NCBI GenBank assembly: GCA_963854735.1
Contig: OY978109.1
Location: 1 to 64,000 of the forward strand
Direction of reading: 5' to 3'
From: Marvania coccoides
Lineage: Eukaryota > Chlorophyta > Trebouxiophyceae > Chlorellales > Chlorellaceae
Length of the DNA stretch: 64,000 bases
Every line of letters starts with the position of its first letter. Position 1 is the first letter of the stretch. Below are positions 1 through 10,853 of the stretch, in pieces. A program made the position numbers and the translations under genes. Under the pieces are notes generated by a model. It searched no databases. It had not been told where the DNA came from and saw nothing but the letters and a program-made list of their open reading frames with translations.

Positions 1-250
1 CCCTAAACCCTAAACCCTAAACCCTAAAACCCTAAACCCTAAACCCTAAACCCTAAACCCTAAACCCTAAACCCTAAACCCTAAACCCTAAACCCTAAAC
101 CCTAAACCCTAAACCCTAAACCCTAAACCCTAAACCCTAAACCCTAAACCCTAAACCCTAAACCCTAAACCCTAAACCCTAAACCCTAAACCCTAAACCC
201 TAAACCCTAAACCCTAAACCCTAAACCCTAAACCCTAAACCCTAAACCCT
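1..250. repeat. telomere, CCCTAAA repeats
   Basis: Nearly uninterrupted CCCTAAA heptamers run from the first base. The C-rich strand reads 5' to 3' into the window, as expected for a left chromosome end. This is the plant/green-algal (Arabidopsis-type) telomere repeat. One early unit has an extra A (CCCTAAAA). Confidence 0.98.
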
Positions 251-460
251 AAAACCTAAACCCTAAACCCTAAAACCCTAAACCCTAAACCCTAAACCCT
301 AAACCCTAAACCCTAAACCCTAAAACCTAAAACCTAAAACCTAAAACCTAAAACCTAAAACCTAAAAACTAAAAACTAAAACCTAAACCCTAAAACCCTA
401 AAAACTAAAACCTAAAAAAATAAAAACTAAACCCTAAAAACCTAAAAAACTAAATAAACC
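251..460. repeat. degenerate proximal telomere repeats
   Basis: The heptamer decays into AAACCTA, AAAACCTA and AAAAACTA variants before unique sequence begins near 460. CCCTAAA units are replaced by runs of CCTAAAA and ACTAAAA. Variant repeats are usual at the inner edge of telomeres, where telomerase no longer renews the sequence. Confidence 0.95.
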
Positions 461-992
461 CATTAAAAAAGCCGTAGCTGAAGCTGGAGACTTTGCGTGC
501 GGTTGTGCCCGTAATATAAATCATATGAAGTGAACCCTAATGTGAATCATTGCATGTCAACAACGCAAACACCCAATTAGGAATTCACTTTTCCGTATTT
601 TAAATTTCTCTAGTACGTGCTTTTTGAGGCTGATAATTACAATGATACTTATGCCCATTCACATTTCTTGGGACGTCTGTATGATTCGTCCTTTTTTAAA
701 ATGCGCATGCAAGGGTGACGGTCAATTTTGACAATATAATTCACAAATGCAAGTTTGCATTTACCTTCCAAAATATCTTCACAAGATAGCCAAGAATTCA
801 CAGACCTCAGATGTAGAACCGGAGGATTTATAAGATTCCTCTGTGCGGAGATGTAAAATAAATAAATATTTGAAAAGGGGCTTGAAACATACAAATGTCT
901 TAGCATATATAAATAAGACTACCGTTTTTGGTAGTCGTATTAAAACAAATAAGGTATGAAGTTGGTTAGAATCGAGATTCAAAGAACTCGGC
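461..992. other. telomere-proximal non-coding spacer
   Basis: About 530 bases between the telomere and the 3' end of the first gene. The sequence is AT-rich. I see no convincing exon, RNA gene or repeat; short open frames here lack codon character or splice context. Confidence 0.5.
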
Positions 993-3900
993 CTATTCAT
1001 CGTCGTTGTCAACATCCGAGTCACTCTCATCATAGTAATCTCCCTCCTCCATATCATCTTCTCCCTCCTCGTCGCTCGCGTCTCCTCTTTGCCGGCGCAC
1101 TTGATGCTCCTCTTCCACCTCCAACCACTTCCAGTCACCGCCATCTACATGTTGCGGTTCAACAACATGCACCATATGCGCTGCAGCGAACTGGCGAGCC
1201 CACCCCTTTGCCACTCGGAAAAGGTCCACCTCGATGTCCCTACGGGAAAAATGAGAAAGGGGAAAAAAATAATGACGAGAACGAGAAATTTTTCCTGTTT
1301 GACAAGTACAAGAGAACGAAGAGCCACAACCACACCGCAATTAAACTGCAAACTCACTGCACAATCGGGGACTGCGGACCGAGCCCGGGCATGCCGAGCT
1401 GCTCGACCAAGCGCTTTAAGAACCGGGCGTGTGAGTTTTTGTGCTCCGCGGCGGCATTTGCCATTGCCCCAGCTTCAATTTTCTTTAAGCCAACCACATG
1501 GAAACACTTCTCCGTATATGTTTTTTTGGAATAGAGAAAGGCGCAGTGTGAGCCAGTTTTATAAAGAAACTCAACAATCGCTGCTTCCATTGCGGCATAC
1601 GCTCTGGCCTCCGCATTTCGCGCCCCCTCATACAGCGCCTGCACTTCCAAGAGAATTGTGCCCCACATGTACAGCCCGCTGGGCCTATCTTGGCCACCCA
1701 CATTATGAATGCGGGTTGCCACATCATTGATCTGCAAAGAGGAAGAAAAAAAAATAGGGGGGAGAAAGAAGAAGAAGGGGAAAAGAAAAAAGGTCATATT
1801 CATGTAATAAATCCAATAACCGGGCATGAAATATATTTAAACGTGTAAATCTGCGAATAGTATAATATCCATGAAATGTATATATATTACTATTCGGCAT
1901 TTGAAACAACACAAATAGTAATAACAATATAGAAGCAGAGGTTAGGAGCTTACCATCTGCCGCGGGAAACCGCGGGAAATCCCCATCGCCACTTCTGCCT
2001 CAACATCTCCGCAGCGGACGCCTCCCGGGCGTCGCTCAGCAAAAGTACGAATCTTAGCAGTGTTAGTGGGAGTCATGAACAACTCAAGAGACCCCGTTGG
2101 GAGGCTGCCGCGCTCTGAAAATGCCAGGTGCAACTGTTGTTCTTCGCGACCCAATACAAACACCTCCACTTCAATATTCGACGCCTTGCCACGAAAGCTG
2201 GGACTCTTCGATGATTTCAAACGTATACCATGATGTGATGAAGAGCGGGCAATGGCATCAATGCGCATTGCAGGTTCCAAGACAAGAAGAAGCTCGGCAT
2301 ATCGCATTGGCGAGACAATTTGGAATATAGAACTAGTCCACGCACGGATGCATTTTTCTCTGTGAGATGGCGGAGGGCCACTATCGTTGGAATGTCTGAT
2401 CAAGCTCGAGAGTGCACGCAATACGAAAAAAGGAATCACGCCAGGCTGCATCATGAGGTTCCCTACAGCTGATGCAACGTTCGTCGACGTGCCGACTGCA
2501 ACAAAATGAAACGATGGCAAATGATAAGTGAATAATGCAACGCAATGCAATAAAGCAGAGTAATAAGCAAAACAGACGTACATGATCCCAGCACCATGCC
2601 AATAGGAATGGTGGCTACCCCTTGGAGGCGCAGAGATAAAAATATGCTTTTGCCATACGGCCCCATCAGCGATTGTGTAAATTTTCGGTTTGGCATGTAA
2701 CCCTCCATGGAATATGATATCAATCCAATTGATACCGCAAATCCATTCATCATTCCGGGGAGAACACAGCCATTCTGCTGGAAAGAATGTACGAGCTGGT
2801 TGCTGAAGATGTTCACCAAAAAAGAATATCGCCAAATTATGATTGGGTAACTAGCCTTGTGGCTGTACCCCAATAATTCACTGAAATCGAGGGCCAGCGC
2901 CAATTCAATGCGCTCAGTCATTTTCCCTTTAAAATGCTGGTGAAAAGATGGGCGCAGCGTTGTGGCCGGTGCACCACCCACGCCAGGCAAATGTTCGCGC
3001 GAAACAGAATGATACACGAGGAAATCTTGTTCAACACGCAAGCACACGCCGCCTTTCGAGGACCTGAGAAGGTCATGCTTCAAAGCGCCGGTCTGCGAAA
3101 AGCGTGGCAAAAAATAAATGGTAGCAAGCGAAATTAAGAATGCATATATAATACAGAATATATGAAGAAAAATAAGAAAAAAAACGCTCACTCACCGTCA
3201 AACTTGCAATATTTTTGACTTCTTGCACCTTGGCCGGCCGACTGATCTGCGCGCCGCACACCTTGACAAATTTTCCGTAGAGGCTGCTCTGGCCCTTGCG
3301 CAACACACTAGTAGGTTCCTTCCCTCGCCAAGCCCCAGCTTCATATATTTGGGCACTCGGCGCAAAATCGCTGCCCCTCGGCTGCGATTGCCCTTCCAAC
3401 AACGGCGCTATGCCATAGCTACGGTCAACGTGGTCTGAAAGCACCTCAGTGGCCGGGAGGCGCTGGCCAAGCACGTGAATGGAGCCCGGTCCATACTCGA
3501 GTCGCCCATTTCCCCTTCACAACGATAAAAAAACAAAAAAGGGGGATGGTGGGCACAACTTTTCAAGAAAAAAAAGGAAAACACACACAAACTTAAAATA
3601 TTTTAAATCGCGTCTCACCAGGTACCATAAGATTTGAACGTGTTGTCATCAACCCTCATTGCCTGCAAGCGCCCATCGTTTTCAGTCGCCGCGCACAGCG
3701 CAGATCTACGCAGATGAAGGCGAGCGAAATCATTTCCACCGGGACTCGTGGCAGATGCTGTAAAAGAATAAAAACACACTGATAAATAAAACTGCATTTT
3801 AATGCACTTTCACAAAAAAATCTGCATTATACTAGTACATTTTTTAACCATTCCCGTTACATTAGTACTACGGGGTAAAATGCAGAAGCACGAAATTATA

Positions 3901-5437
3901 AACTCACGAATCACAAAATCTTCTAGCTTTATCCTCCCATGCTCCTCGACCACCTTGACCAGCGTGGCTTCAACACCGAGGGCCGGTACAACGAAATACT
4001 TGAAAGGGACTTGCACCTTGTCGGGGTTGACAATATGAGCCATATCAAGAGCCATGGAGTCTGCAGTAGCCTGGGGGGTTTTCAGCGTTGGTTTCGACGC
4101 CTGCAACCCCGCGTCTGTCATAGAATAGTAGGAGGCTTGGCCGTGGTCATCGAAGCGCACAAGGGTATCGCCCATGCCGATGCGCTTCTTTTGTATTGTA
4201 GAGAAATACCACGTGTGCCGCACCATTTCCACGAATATTTTCTTTAGCAAGGGGACATTAAGCGCAGCGTCTGATGGTGGGGGTAACGCTGCCCAGCGCT
4301 CTTCCTGCGCAAGGGAGCAGAAGGAAAAAAACGATAATAAGAACAACAGGACAAATAAGCAAGCGCATGTAGCGCATGTCATCGCGCAAGAAAAGAAAAA
4401 AATTACCAGACTGGGCTCGCAGTGCGCGAAGAAACTCTTCGCAGCGCTTTCATTGAAATACAAGTCTTGGTGCTCTTGAAGCTGCTCACGGCTGCAGCTG
4501 GCATACGATTGGCCACTGCGAACGTTATCTTTTGAATACGCTGCCCCGCCACCGGCTGCAAAACTTGCGGTGGAGCCGGCAATTGTGGCGCCACCGTCCC
4601 ACCGCCCGCCCTGGAGGCATTCGGCGTGCCAATCGAGGGTGAGCATAAATGAAAATTGGTGAAGCACGCTCCAATCGTCCGCAGCATCACCGTACGCCAA
4701 TTGAAACAGAAATAAATCAGTCATTACGCGGCCGCTGACGTTACCAATCTTAACCTTGCGACCAAAGGCGCTGCGCTTCGCATTGCGAAATGGATTTTTA
4801 AGATGGCGGTGAACAATACAAGGCACCGACCGAGGGTCATCTCGCCCCCACCTAGTTTGCATACCGCCACGTACGACTGCAATTTTGCCTTTAACATCGT
4901 CGTATTGCTCTGCGTTAGCCGATGCAGAGTTTGGACAAAAACTCACGTCATGAAATACTTCAGCCCTGTTCGTGACAATGCTAAAAGTGTCATTATCATG
5001 CTGCAGCCGTAAATGCAACGTTGAGTCGGCTTGAAGATGCGGCAAGATTGAGGGAACGTCGAGGACAATAGGGGGGGGGTTGGCAGTTTTCAATGTTTTG
5101 TTCGTCGCATCCCCAACAAGAAGGGGGAGAATATCAGGATTATGGGCAATAACGTCTCTGGCTTTTTGAAAAATCAAGTTTTCTCCATCGGCATACTGCT
5201 CCGCCAGGTCATCGATGTGGTCTTGGGCGTAAGTGCTGGAAGAGGGAGGAGCATCAGCGGCCTCGGTGTAAAGGCCCACCGTGCTGGCCTGTACTTTCTA
5301 CGTATTATCGGTTGCAGAGAAACCAAAAATCACCAATTAGAAGTTGAAAGAGAGTCTAAGATCAAAACCTTGCAAAAAAAAAAAAAACTAACCTCTACAT
5401 ATTTTTCAGGTGTCCATAGCTGCGGCGGTGTGCTCAT
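993..5437 (-). CDS. large hypothetical protein, 9 exons, 1151 aa
   Basis: Exons in order of transcription are 5393-5437, 4407-5288, 3908-4304, 3619-3757, 3196-3514, 2582-3092, 1954-2495, 1358-1731 and 993-1239. All junctions are GT-AG, phases match throughout, and the total is 3456 nt with no internal stop. The ATG gives MSTPPQLWTPEKYVE as a 15-residue first exon. I do not recognise the family. The protein is mostly mixed, globular-looking sequence without obvious membrane segments. It ends in a strongly acidic tail (EEGEDDMEEGDYYDESDSD) just before the stop. Introns are AT-rich with long pyrimidine tracts. The gene points toward the telomere and lies head to head with the gene at 5888. Position next to the telomere suggests a lineage-specific or transposon-derived gene, but that is inference. 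Preservation across nine exons says it is not simple debris. Confidence 0.75.
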
Positions 5438-5887
5438 AAAAGATTCGGAAGTAGGAGAAAAGTTACGATTGGGAAAGTAAAAATGTCAGTTTTCTTCATG
5501 GACAAGTAAGGACGGGGAGACCATCCGGGTGCTGTCCTTAAAATACGTATTTAATTACATTCAATGTGTATGTACAATGCCTGGGTTTACAAAAAAGAAA
5601 CGTCGGAAAAAAATCGGGGAGGTGCAACTATTTTTTTCCAGAGATAAGAAAATAAAACGAATAACAGGCTGTCGTTAAGAACCACGGGGGGAAAGATTAG
5701 CCAATAATCATATAGTATCATTTAAAAGCACTTACGAATCCCAAAAGAAACGCGGAAAAAGCGGATTGCAGTTTCTTCATGGCACAACTTTAGGATTTAA
5801 TGGGATTGAAAGCGGTGGGTTTCGACGATGTATCATTAATATATACGATATTCATTTGCACCATTTTATCGAATGGGCTTTTAAAAA
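5438..5887. promoter_or_regulatory. shared intergenic region of a divergent gene pair
   Basis: These 450 bases separate the start codons at 5437 (minus) and 5888 (plus), so both genes must be promoted from here or from inside each other. The stretch is AT-rich, with A-runs on the plus strand. I see no convincing TATA box and no repeat. Call by position only. Confidence 0.45.
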
Positions 5888-8800
5888 ATGGGATCCAAAA
5901 AAGGTTTAAAAAAAAAATATATAGGCGTGTGTTCAGGGTGCGGACAAGAAAAAGCTCTTAAATACAATACTGATTCGGGAAAAGAATGCGGCGCATGCAA
6001 CATTAAGAAAAAGAGAGGAGGTGGGAAACGGTTCTAGGTATATTCGATGTATACTCCACGACCAGCGACCACAGCTGAATTGCCACCGGAAAGTTTCTAA
6101 AATCAACGGATTTCCACCCTCTACTTGCAGCAAAAGCACAGCAGCCAAAGTCAAACGAGCCCAGGCCTGCCAGTGATGGTATCGGTGAGGGGCGATCACC
6201 ATCATGATTACTTACCTCAAATTTCTCAACGCATCAAAATTTATTGCGTTTATGCATCTGCATCGAAATTTTTAAATACTGTATGATATAATTCTATTGA
6301 CCCCCCCCCCCCCCCCCCCCCAGTTGACGAGTTGTTGGAGGCGCAGCCGCAGACGTCGCCTCTGCCTGTAGCGGGGGAGGCAGCAGAGGAGCAGCATGGA
6401 GCGACAGCCATGGAGGGCGAGGAAGATATGGATCAAACCCTCGCAGACCTACAGCCTCAAGGTGGCGGGCAGTCAGCGTGGGGGGAGGGGCACCAGCTGC
6501 CGACGCCATCTCGACCGGGTGCTGTCGCAGCGGAGGCACAGCTGCAGCGGGAGGTGGACGCAGCAGCCACGGACCTGGAGGACGGGATGACCAACCTGAT
6601 CCCCAGCCTCGTAGATGATAACATGGTCAGCCTCGAGGATGAGCAAGACGGAGAGCCAACGCCTCCGTCTCACGCAGCGCTCCCCGCAGCGGAAGCAGCG
6701 TCCAAGAAGGAGGGGGTTGAGGAAACCCCCGAGCCTGCTGCCCCGCCCGAGGAGGCTCGGCCCGCGGCTGACGGTGAGATTTTATAATACTCGCCCAAAA
6801 ATATGTGGAGAAAACCACCATTTAAATTAAATTCACAGCACAGAGCACCTCACCACCATGCATTTCTTCATTTCATGTAGGCCTGCAGCCTCCAACTGAC
6901 GGGCTGGCGATGCGAGGAGAGGGCCATCGGCTGCCGCCACCGCGTGCAGCAGGGGCACCATCGCAGCAGCCTGGGGGAGCAACCACAAAGGAAGCATTAG
7001 GGCATGTGAAGCCCCGCGATGGTGGTGGATCAGGCAGCGAAAACTCGCGCTTGATGGCAAGTCTGAAAATCGGGGGTGAGAAAAAACTTACTAGATTTTC
7101 CTTCTCTTGATAGAGGACGCATTCGAATAGAGTCAACGTCTAGCATCGTACGTGCCACCTCATTTTTCTACCTCTCACTGTGTTCTCTGACATCCACTTT
7201 TGCAGATTGCCAGCATCGTGAGGTGGCAGATGATGCGATGCGTAAAACAATAACTGTCAAACGCACGCACTCTGTGCAAGCAAGCCCCGTCACCGCGCTG
7301 AAAGGGCCGAGCCCAAGCAGCCGTCCCCCGCCTGCAAAGAAGCCTGCTGTGCAAGAACCATCTCCTGCGGCAGCTTCGGAAGCGGGAGCGGCACCGCGGG
7401 TAGCAAACCAAGCGGCCCCCAAGCCCAGCATCGCTTCGTTACACAACTTCACGAGATTAGGATTTGGTGGTACGTTTTTTCAGCACGGGCGCGGCTTCCT
7501 CCCCGGACCTGCAGCCTTTCACCGCAGCGTTCCGGCGCCAACTGCGAGGCCTATTGACAACCAAACACGCCTACCATCCCCTGCGAGCTCTGCATTGGCA
7601 GTCGATTCCATGCAGCAGCGGTCAGCTTCCCGCAGGCTGGATTTTCCAGAAAGTCAGAGGCCAATAGCTCACGCGGCACCAGTGGTGGCAGCAGCCGAAG
7701 ATAGCCGGGCAGCGGATGCAACGGTGGGGCAGGTGCCTGGATCAGCACAAGCAGGGGGGGCATTGCGGCGGCCCACCGACCACAGGACGTCGGCGGAGGC
7801 AGAAAGGGAGGTGCAGCCGGTTGGCGAGGCACTTAAGGCTCCGCCGCTGCCCATGAGCATGTCCCTGGCCCGCGGCGATGGGGTTGGTGACGGTGCCGTG
7901 GCAGCAAGTGGTGTGGAGCCCCGACTAGGCGTCGAGGTTGGTTATAAAAAATTAATAAAAACATGCGGCTTTGTGTATGTTCTTACAGAAAACAATAAAA
8001 TCGAGAGCTTTCTCTGCTTTGGGGTCAGGCCCGGCTGCAGGCATGCGCAGCAGCAACAGCACCGACCAGAGAGGAGGCGGCATGGCAACCTTCTGGCCAC
8101 GACGGAGAGTTAGAGAAGAGGGATGAGGCCATTGAAGCAGACGAAGGTGAGAATCAAACTAGCTCAAGTTCAAACCTGATTTTTTCTGTTATGTTCAATA
8201 AAATACCACAGAAATATATTAAAATCTTTACAGAACGTATTTAAGCAATTGTTAATATTACCATATTATATAATATATGTTCAACATATGACATACATAT
8301 TAACATAGGTATACATACGTTACAGGGTTGAAATGATATATATATATATATATATATATTAACATTGCAACTTTTGCAAATGCAGGGCCAGGGCCGTCAT
8401 CCGTCGGCGTGGAGAACCATGTGGTTCACCCAGAAGAGTTCGACATGCCAATGGGATACGATGATTATGGGATGGGACACGAGGAATACAGTGATGGCCT
8501 GATCGAGGAGGTGGACTTGGAATACTCATCGAGTGACGAAGTGCCACCTACGGCGGAGGATCCTCCAGCGGACTACGGCCCTGACAACGATGGCATGCTG
8601 GCCACCATGGAGGAGGTAGAGGAGCCAGCAGAGGTGGAAGTAGAAGAAGAGGAAGGCATCGATAAGGAGTCAGAAGAGGACGAGAGAGGCGCAGACGGAG
8701 AGGCAGTTGAGAAGGGTGAGTACTCTTCTGACAATTACTGATATCAACTAGTCGATTAGTACTTTTTTTTTGGACTCGAGATATATATATATATATATAT

Positions 8801-10452
8801 ATGGCTCCCTCATTGTAAATAACACACTCTGACAGAAATTTGCATTGCTTTTTAAATTTGCTTTCTTCGCAGTAGAGGATGAGGCGGACGACGAAGAGCG
8901 TGCGCCATCACAAGGAGGAGCAGCCCATCAGTCCGACGGCGGCGCCATGCAGGTTGATGACAACAAGGCCACTGCTTCCATTGGGGACGGTGCAGGAGGA
9001 AGCGCTGAAATGACTCTGGTTGAAGCGCGCGCGCTCCTGGAGGAGAGGGGCGTCGGGCCCGACCATCGCTTTCTCCGGCAACGGAGGAGCAACGCAGCGG
9101 TGATCAAGTTGGCAACCGGCCTTAGGGATGGGACGGTGGATGTAGCTGCCCCGGCGCCACGGCCACTCGACATTTCCGACGACTACGCCGTGGAGGAGGA
9201 AACTGGGGTGCCGCGATGGGTGTCGGTGCCGACGAGACCAAGAGGTCGCCGGAGTGCTGCCCCTCGAGCAGCAACCCTCGCAGCTCTAATGCGTCCAGGG
9301 CCGCTACAAGACGCATGTCATCCTGGAACCGAGGAGGCCGTCTTGCGCATGCTGGGGGAAAGCGCAGCAGCAGAAGACACTGCCGCTGCAGCCGCCGCCG
9401 CCGCTGTTGCCGCAATGGAAGAAGACGGGCATGGCGACGGGGATGACGAGTCCATGGCGGGGGGCACGGCATTAGAGAGCGGTGGAGAGGAGGGGCAGCG
9501 ACGCCAGCGAAACACCGCGCACGAGGATGGGATGCTGGAATTGGTGAGCAAGCAACTCGAGGCGTTGGGTGTAGCGACCAGATCCCTTAAATGGGGGTTG
9601 GAGGTGGACGTCGACGGCAATGCAGTCTACCACGGCGGTGCTCCTGGAGGAAGGCCAGAGTTGGCGTCCTCCATGCCCAGCGTCAACCGCTATAAGGCGC
9701 GGGCATCGGTGGTCGCAGCCTTTTCGCGCCCAGGCAGCATTCAGCCTGCAGGCATGCCTGCAATTACTGCCGGCTTCGCAGGAATAGAGGACGAAGAAGC
9801 CCCCCGTGCAAAAAAAATAATAGTACATGATCCCTTTTTTGGAGTGGAGAAAGCTGGGGGCACGGGCTTTTGGGGGGCTGGCACGACATGGTATATTGCG
9901 GCGACCTTTCAAAAGCTGGGGAAGGTTACTTACACGAGCCATGGGGTGGAGATGATAAAGTTGGTGAATGCATTTCCTGTGGACAATAGGCCGTATTCCA
10001 GCAAGCCAGCTGCGTGCAAAGCACTTGCGTGCGTGCTCCTGCAGAGGAAGGCATTTGCACATGCCATTTGTCCCGAAGAGCAGCATTCGCGCAAAAATTT
10101 TTCCATGGCTAACATGAGCGGGGCATTTGTTAACCACGGCCACTTGGGGGAAAGTGACCTTGCGGTGATATGGAATGATATCATATTTGACTTTGAGCAC
10201 CCGGGGACTTGGATGCGTGTGTGCGATAAGGTGGAGTGGCTGGGAGGCTCACACCCCAAATGGATGAGGGGGGGTGAAGGGTTTTCTGCGTACACAAAGC
10301 AGTTCATGTCTTTACAGTCCATAGCACAGTTTGCAGAGCAATTCCGGATAGAGATATTGGAAAATATGCCTGCCTTCAAAAGGTACGTCATCGATCCATG
10401 CACAGATAAACCATGGACGAAGATGAAGGGCAGAGGTGCTCATAAAACCTGA
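5888..10452 (+). CDS. hypothetical protein with N-terminal CxxC/CxxC zinc-ribbon-like motif, 8 exons, 1196 aa
   Basis: Exons are 5888-6020, 6131-6184, 6324-6773, 6881-7075, 7206-7936, 8029-8146, 8386-8715 and 8873-10452. Phases agree at every junction and the total is 3591 nt. The first exon is too short to stand out alone. It starts MGSKKGLKKKY and carries CSGCG followed 15 residues later by CGAC, a likely zinc ribbon, inside a lysine-rich stretch. The middle (about residues 60-550) is low-complexity Ala/Pro/Gln-rich and then very acidic. The last 230 residues look globular, rich in aromatic and cysteine residues, and probably form the conserved domain; I do not recognise it. A short helix pair near LVEARALLEERG is faintly SAP-like. 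The acceptor of exon 3 lies directly behind a 21-base C run. Zinc ribbon plus basic and acidic regions suggests a nuclear DNA- or RNA-binding role (inference). Confidence 0.72.
6301..6321 (+). repeat. C21 homopolymer acting as a polypyrimidine tract
   Basis: Twenty-one consecutive C residues are followed at once by AG and the start of exon 3 of the gene at 5888. A similar C run (G19 on the plus strand, about 35854-35872) lies in an intron of the HCF145 gene, and another C run lies at about 19686-19703. Confidence 0.9.
8335..8359. repeat. TA microsatellite in an intron
   Basis: An uninterrupted TA dinucleotide tract in intron 6 of the gene at 5888. A second AT tract lies at 8781-8802 in the following intron. 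Confidence 0.95.
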
Positions 10453-10853
10453 GCGCGATGAAAAGTCAATCCCAATGTAATAAATATGCAAATTGCGAAT
10501 CCAAGGCTGAAAAAGTTTAACAATGAAAAAATATATGCCCAGAATGTTTAGTGGATTCATATGCCCAATATAATTCTAGTATAATTAAGCTCCTCTTATT
10601 TCCAATCGGAAAAAAATAGTTAAGAGGTCCCAGGGGGGAGGACGCCTGTAATAATGTAGTATAGTAGTAAGTTGATAAATGAGGTCCTTGCATTAGTAGA
10701 CAGCACAAAGTTTTATCATTAACCGATATTATTTCGTCAATGAGATGTATACTGAATTAAGTTTTAAAAATGTAGATGCTGTAAAAGATAGGCTATGCGG
10801 TATTTTATTTGATTTGAGAGCTGCAGAATTACTTGTAAGCTTTTAACCTAAAG
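10453..10853. other. AT-rich spacer before the satellite
   Basis: About 400 bases between the end of the zinc-ribbon gene and the 306-bp satellite. The sequence is AT-rich and must contain the terminator of the upstream gene. I see no other feature. Confidence 0.5.

Noticed and set aside
7470..7490. A possible 15-base intron (GTACGTTTTTTCAG) in the zinc-ribbon gene
   Set aside because: Far shorter than any other intron here (about 72 bases or more), and the sequence is in frame as coding.
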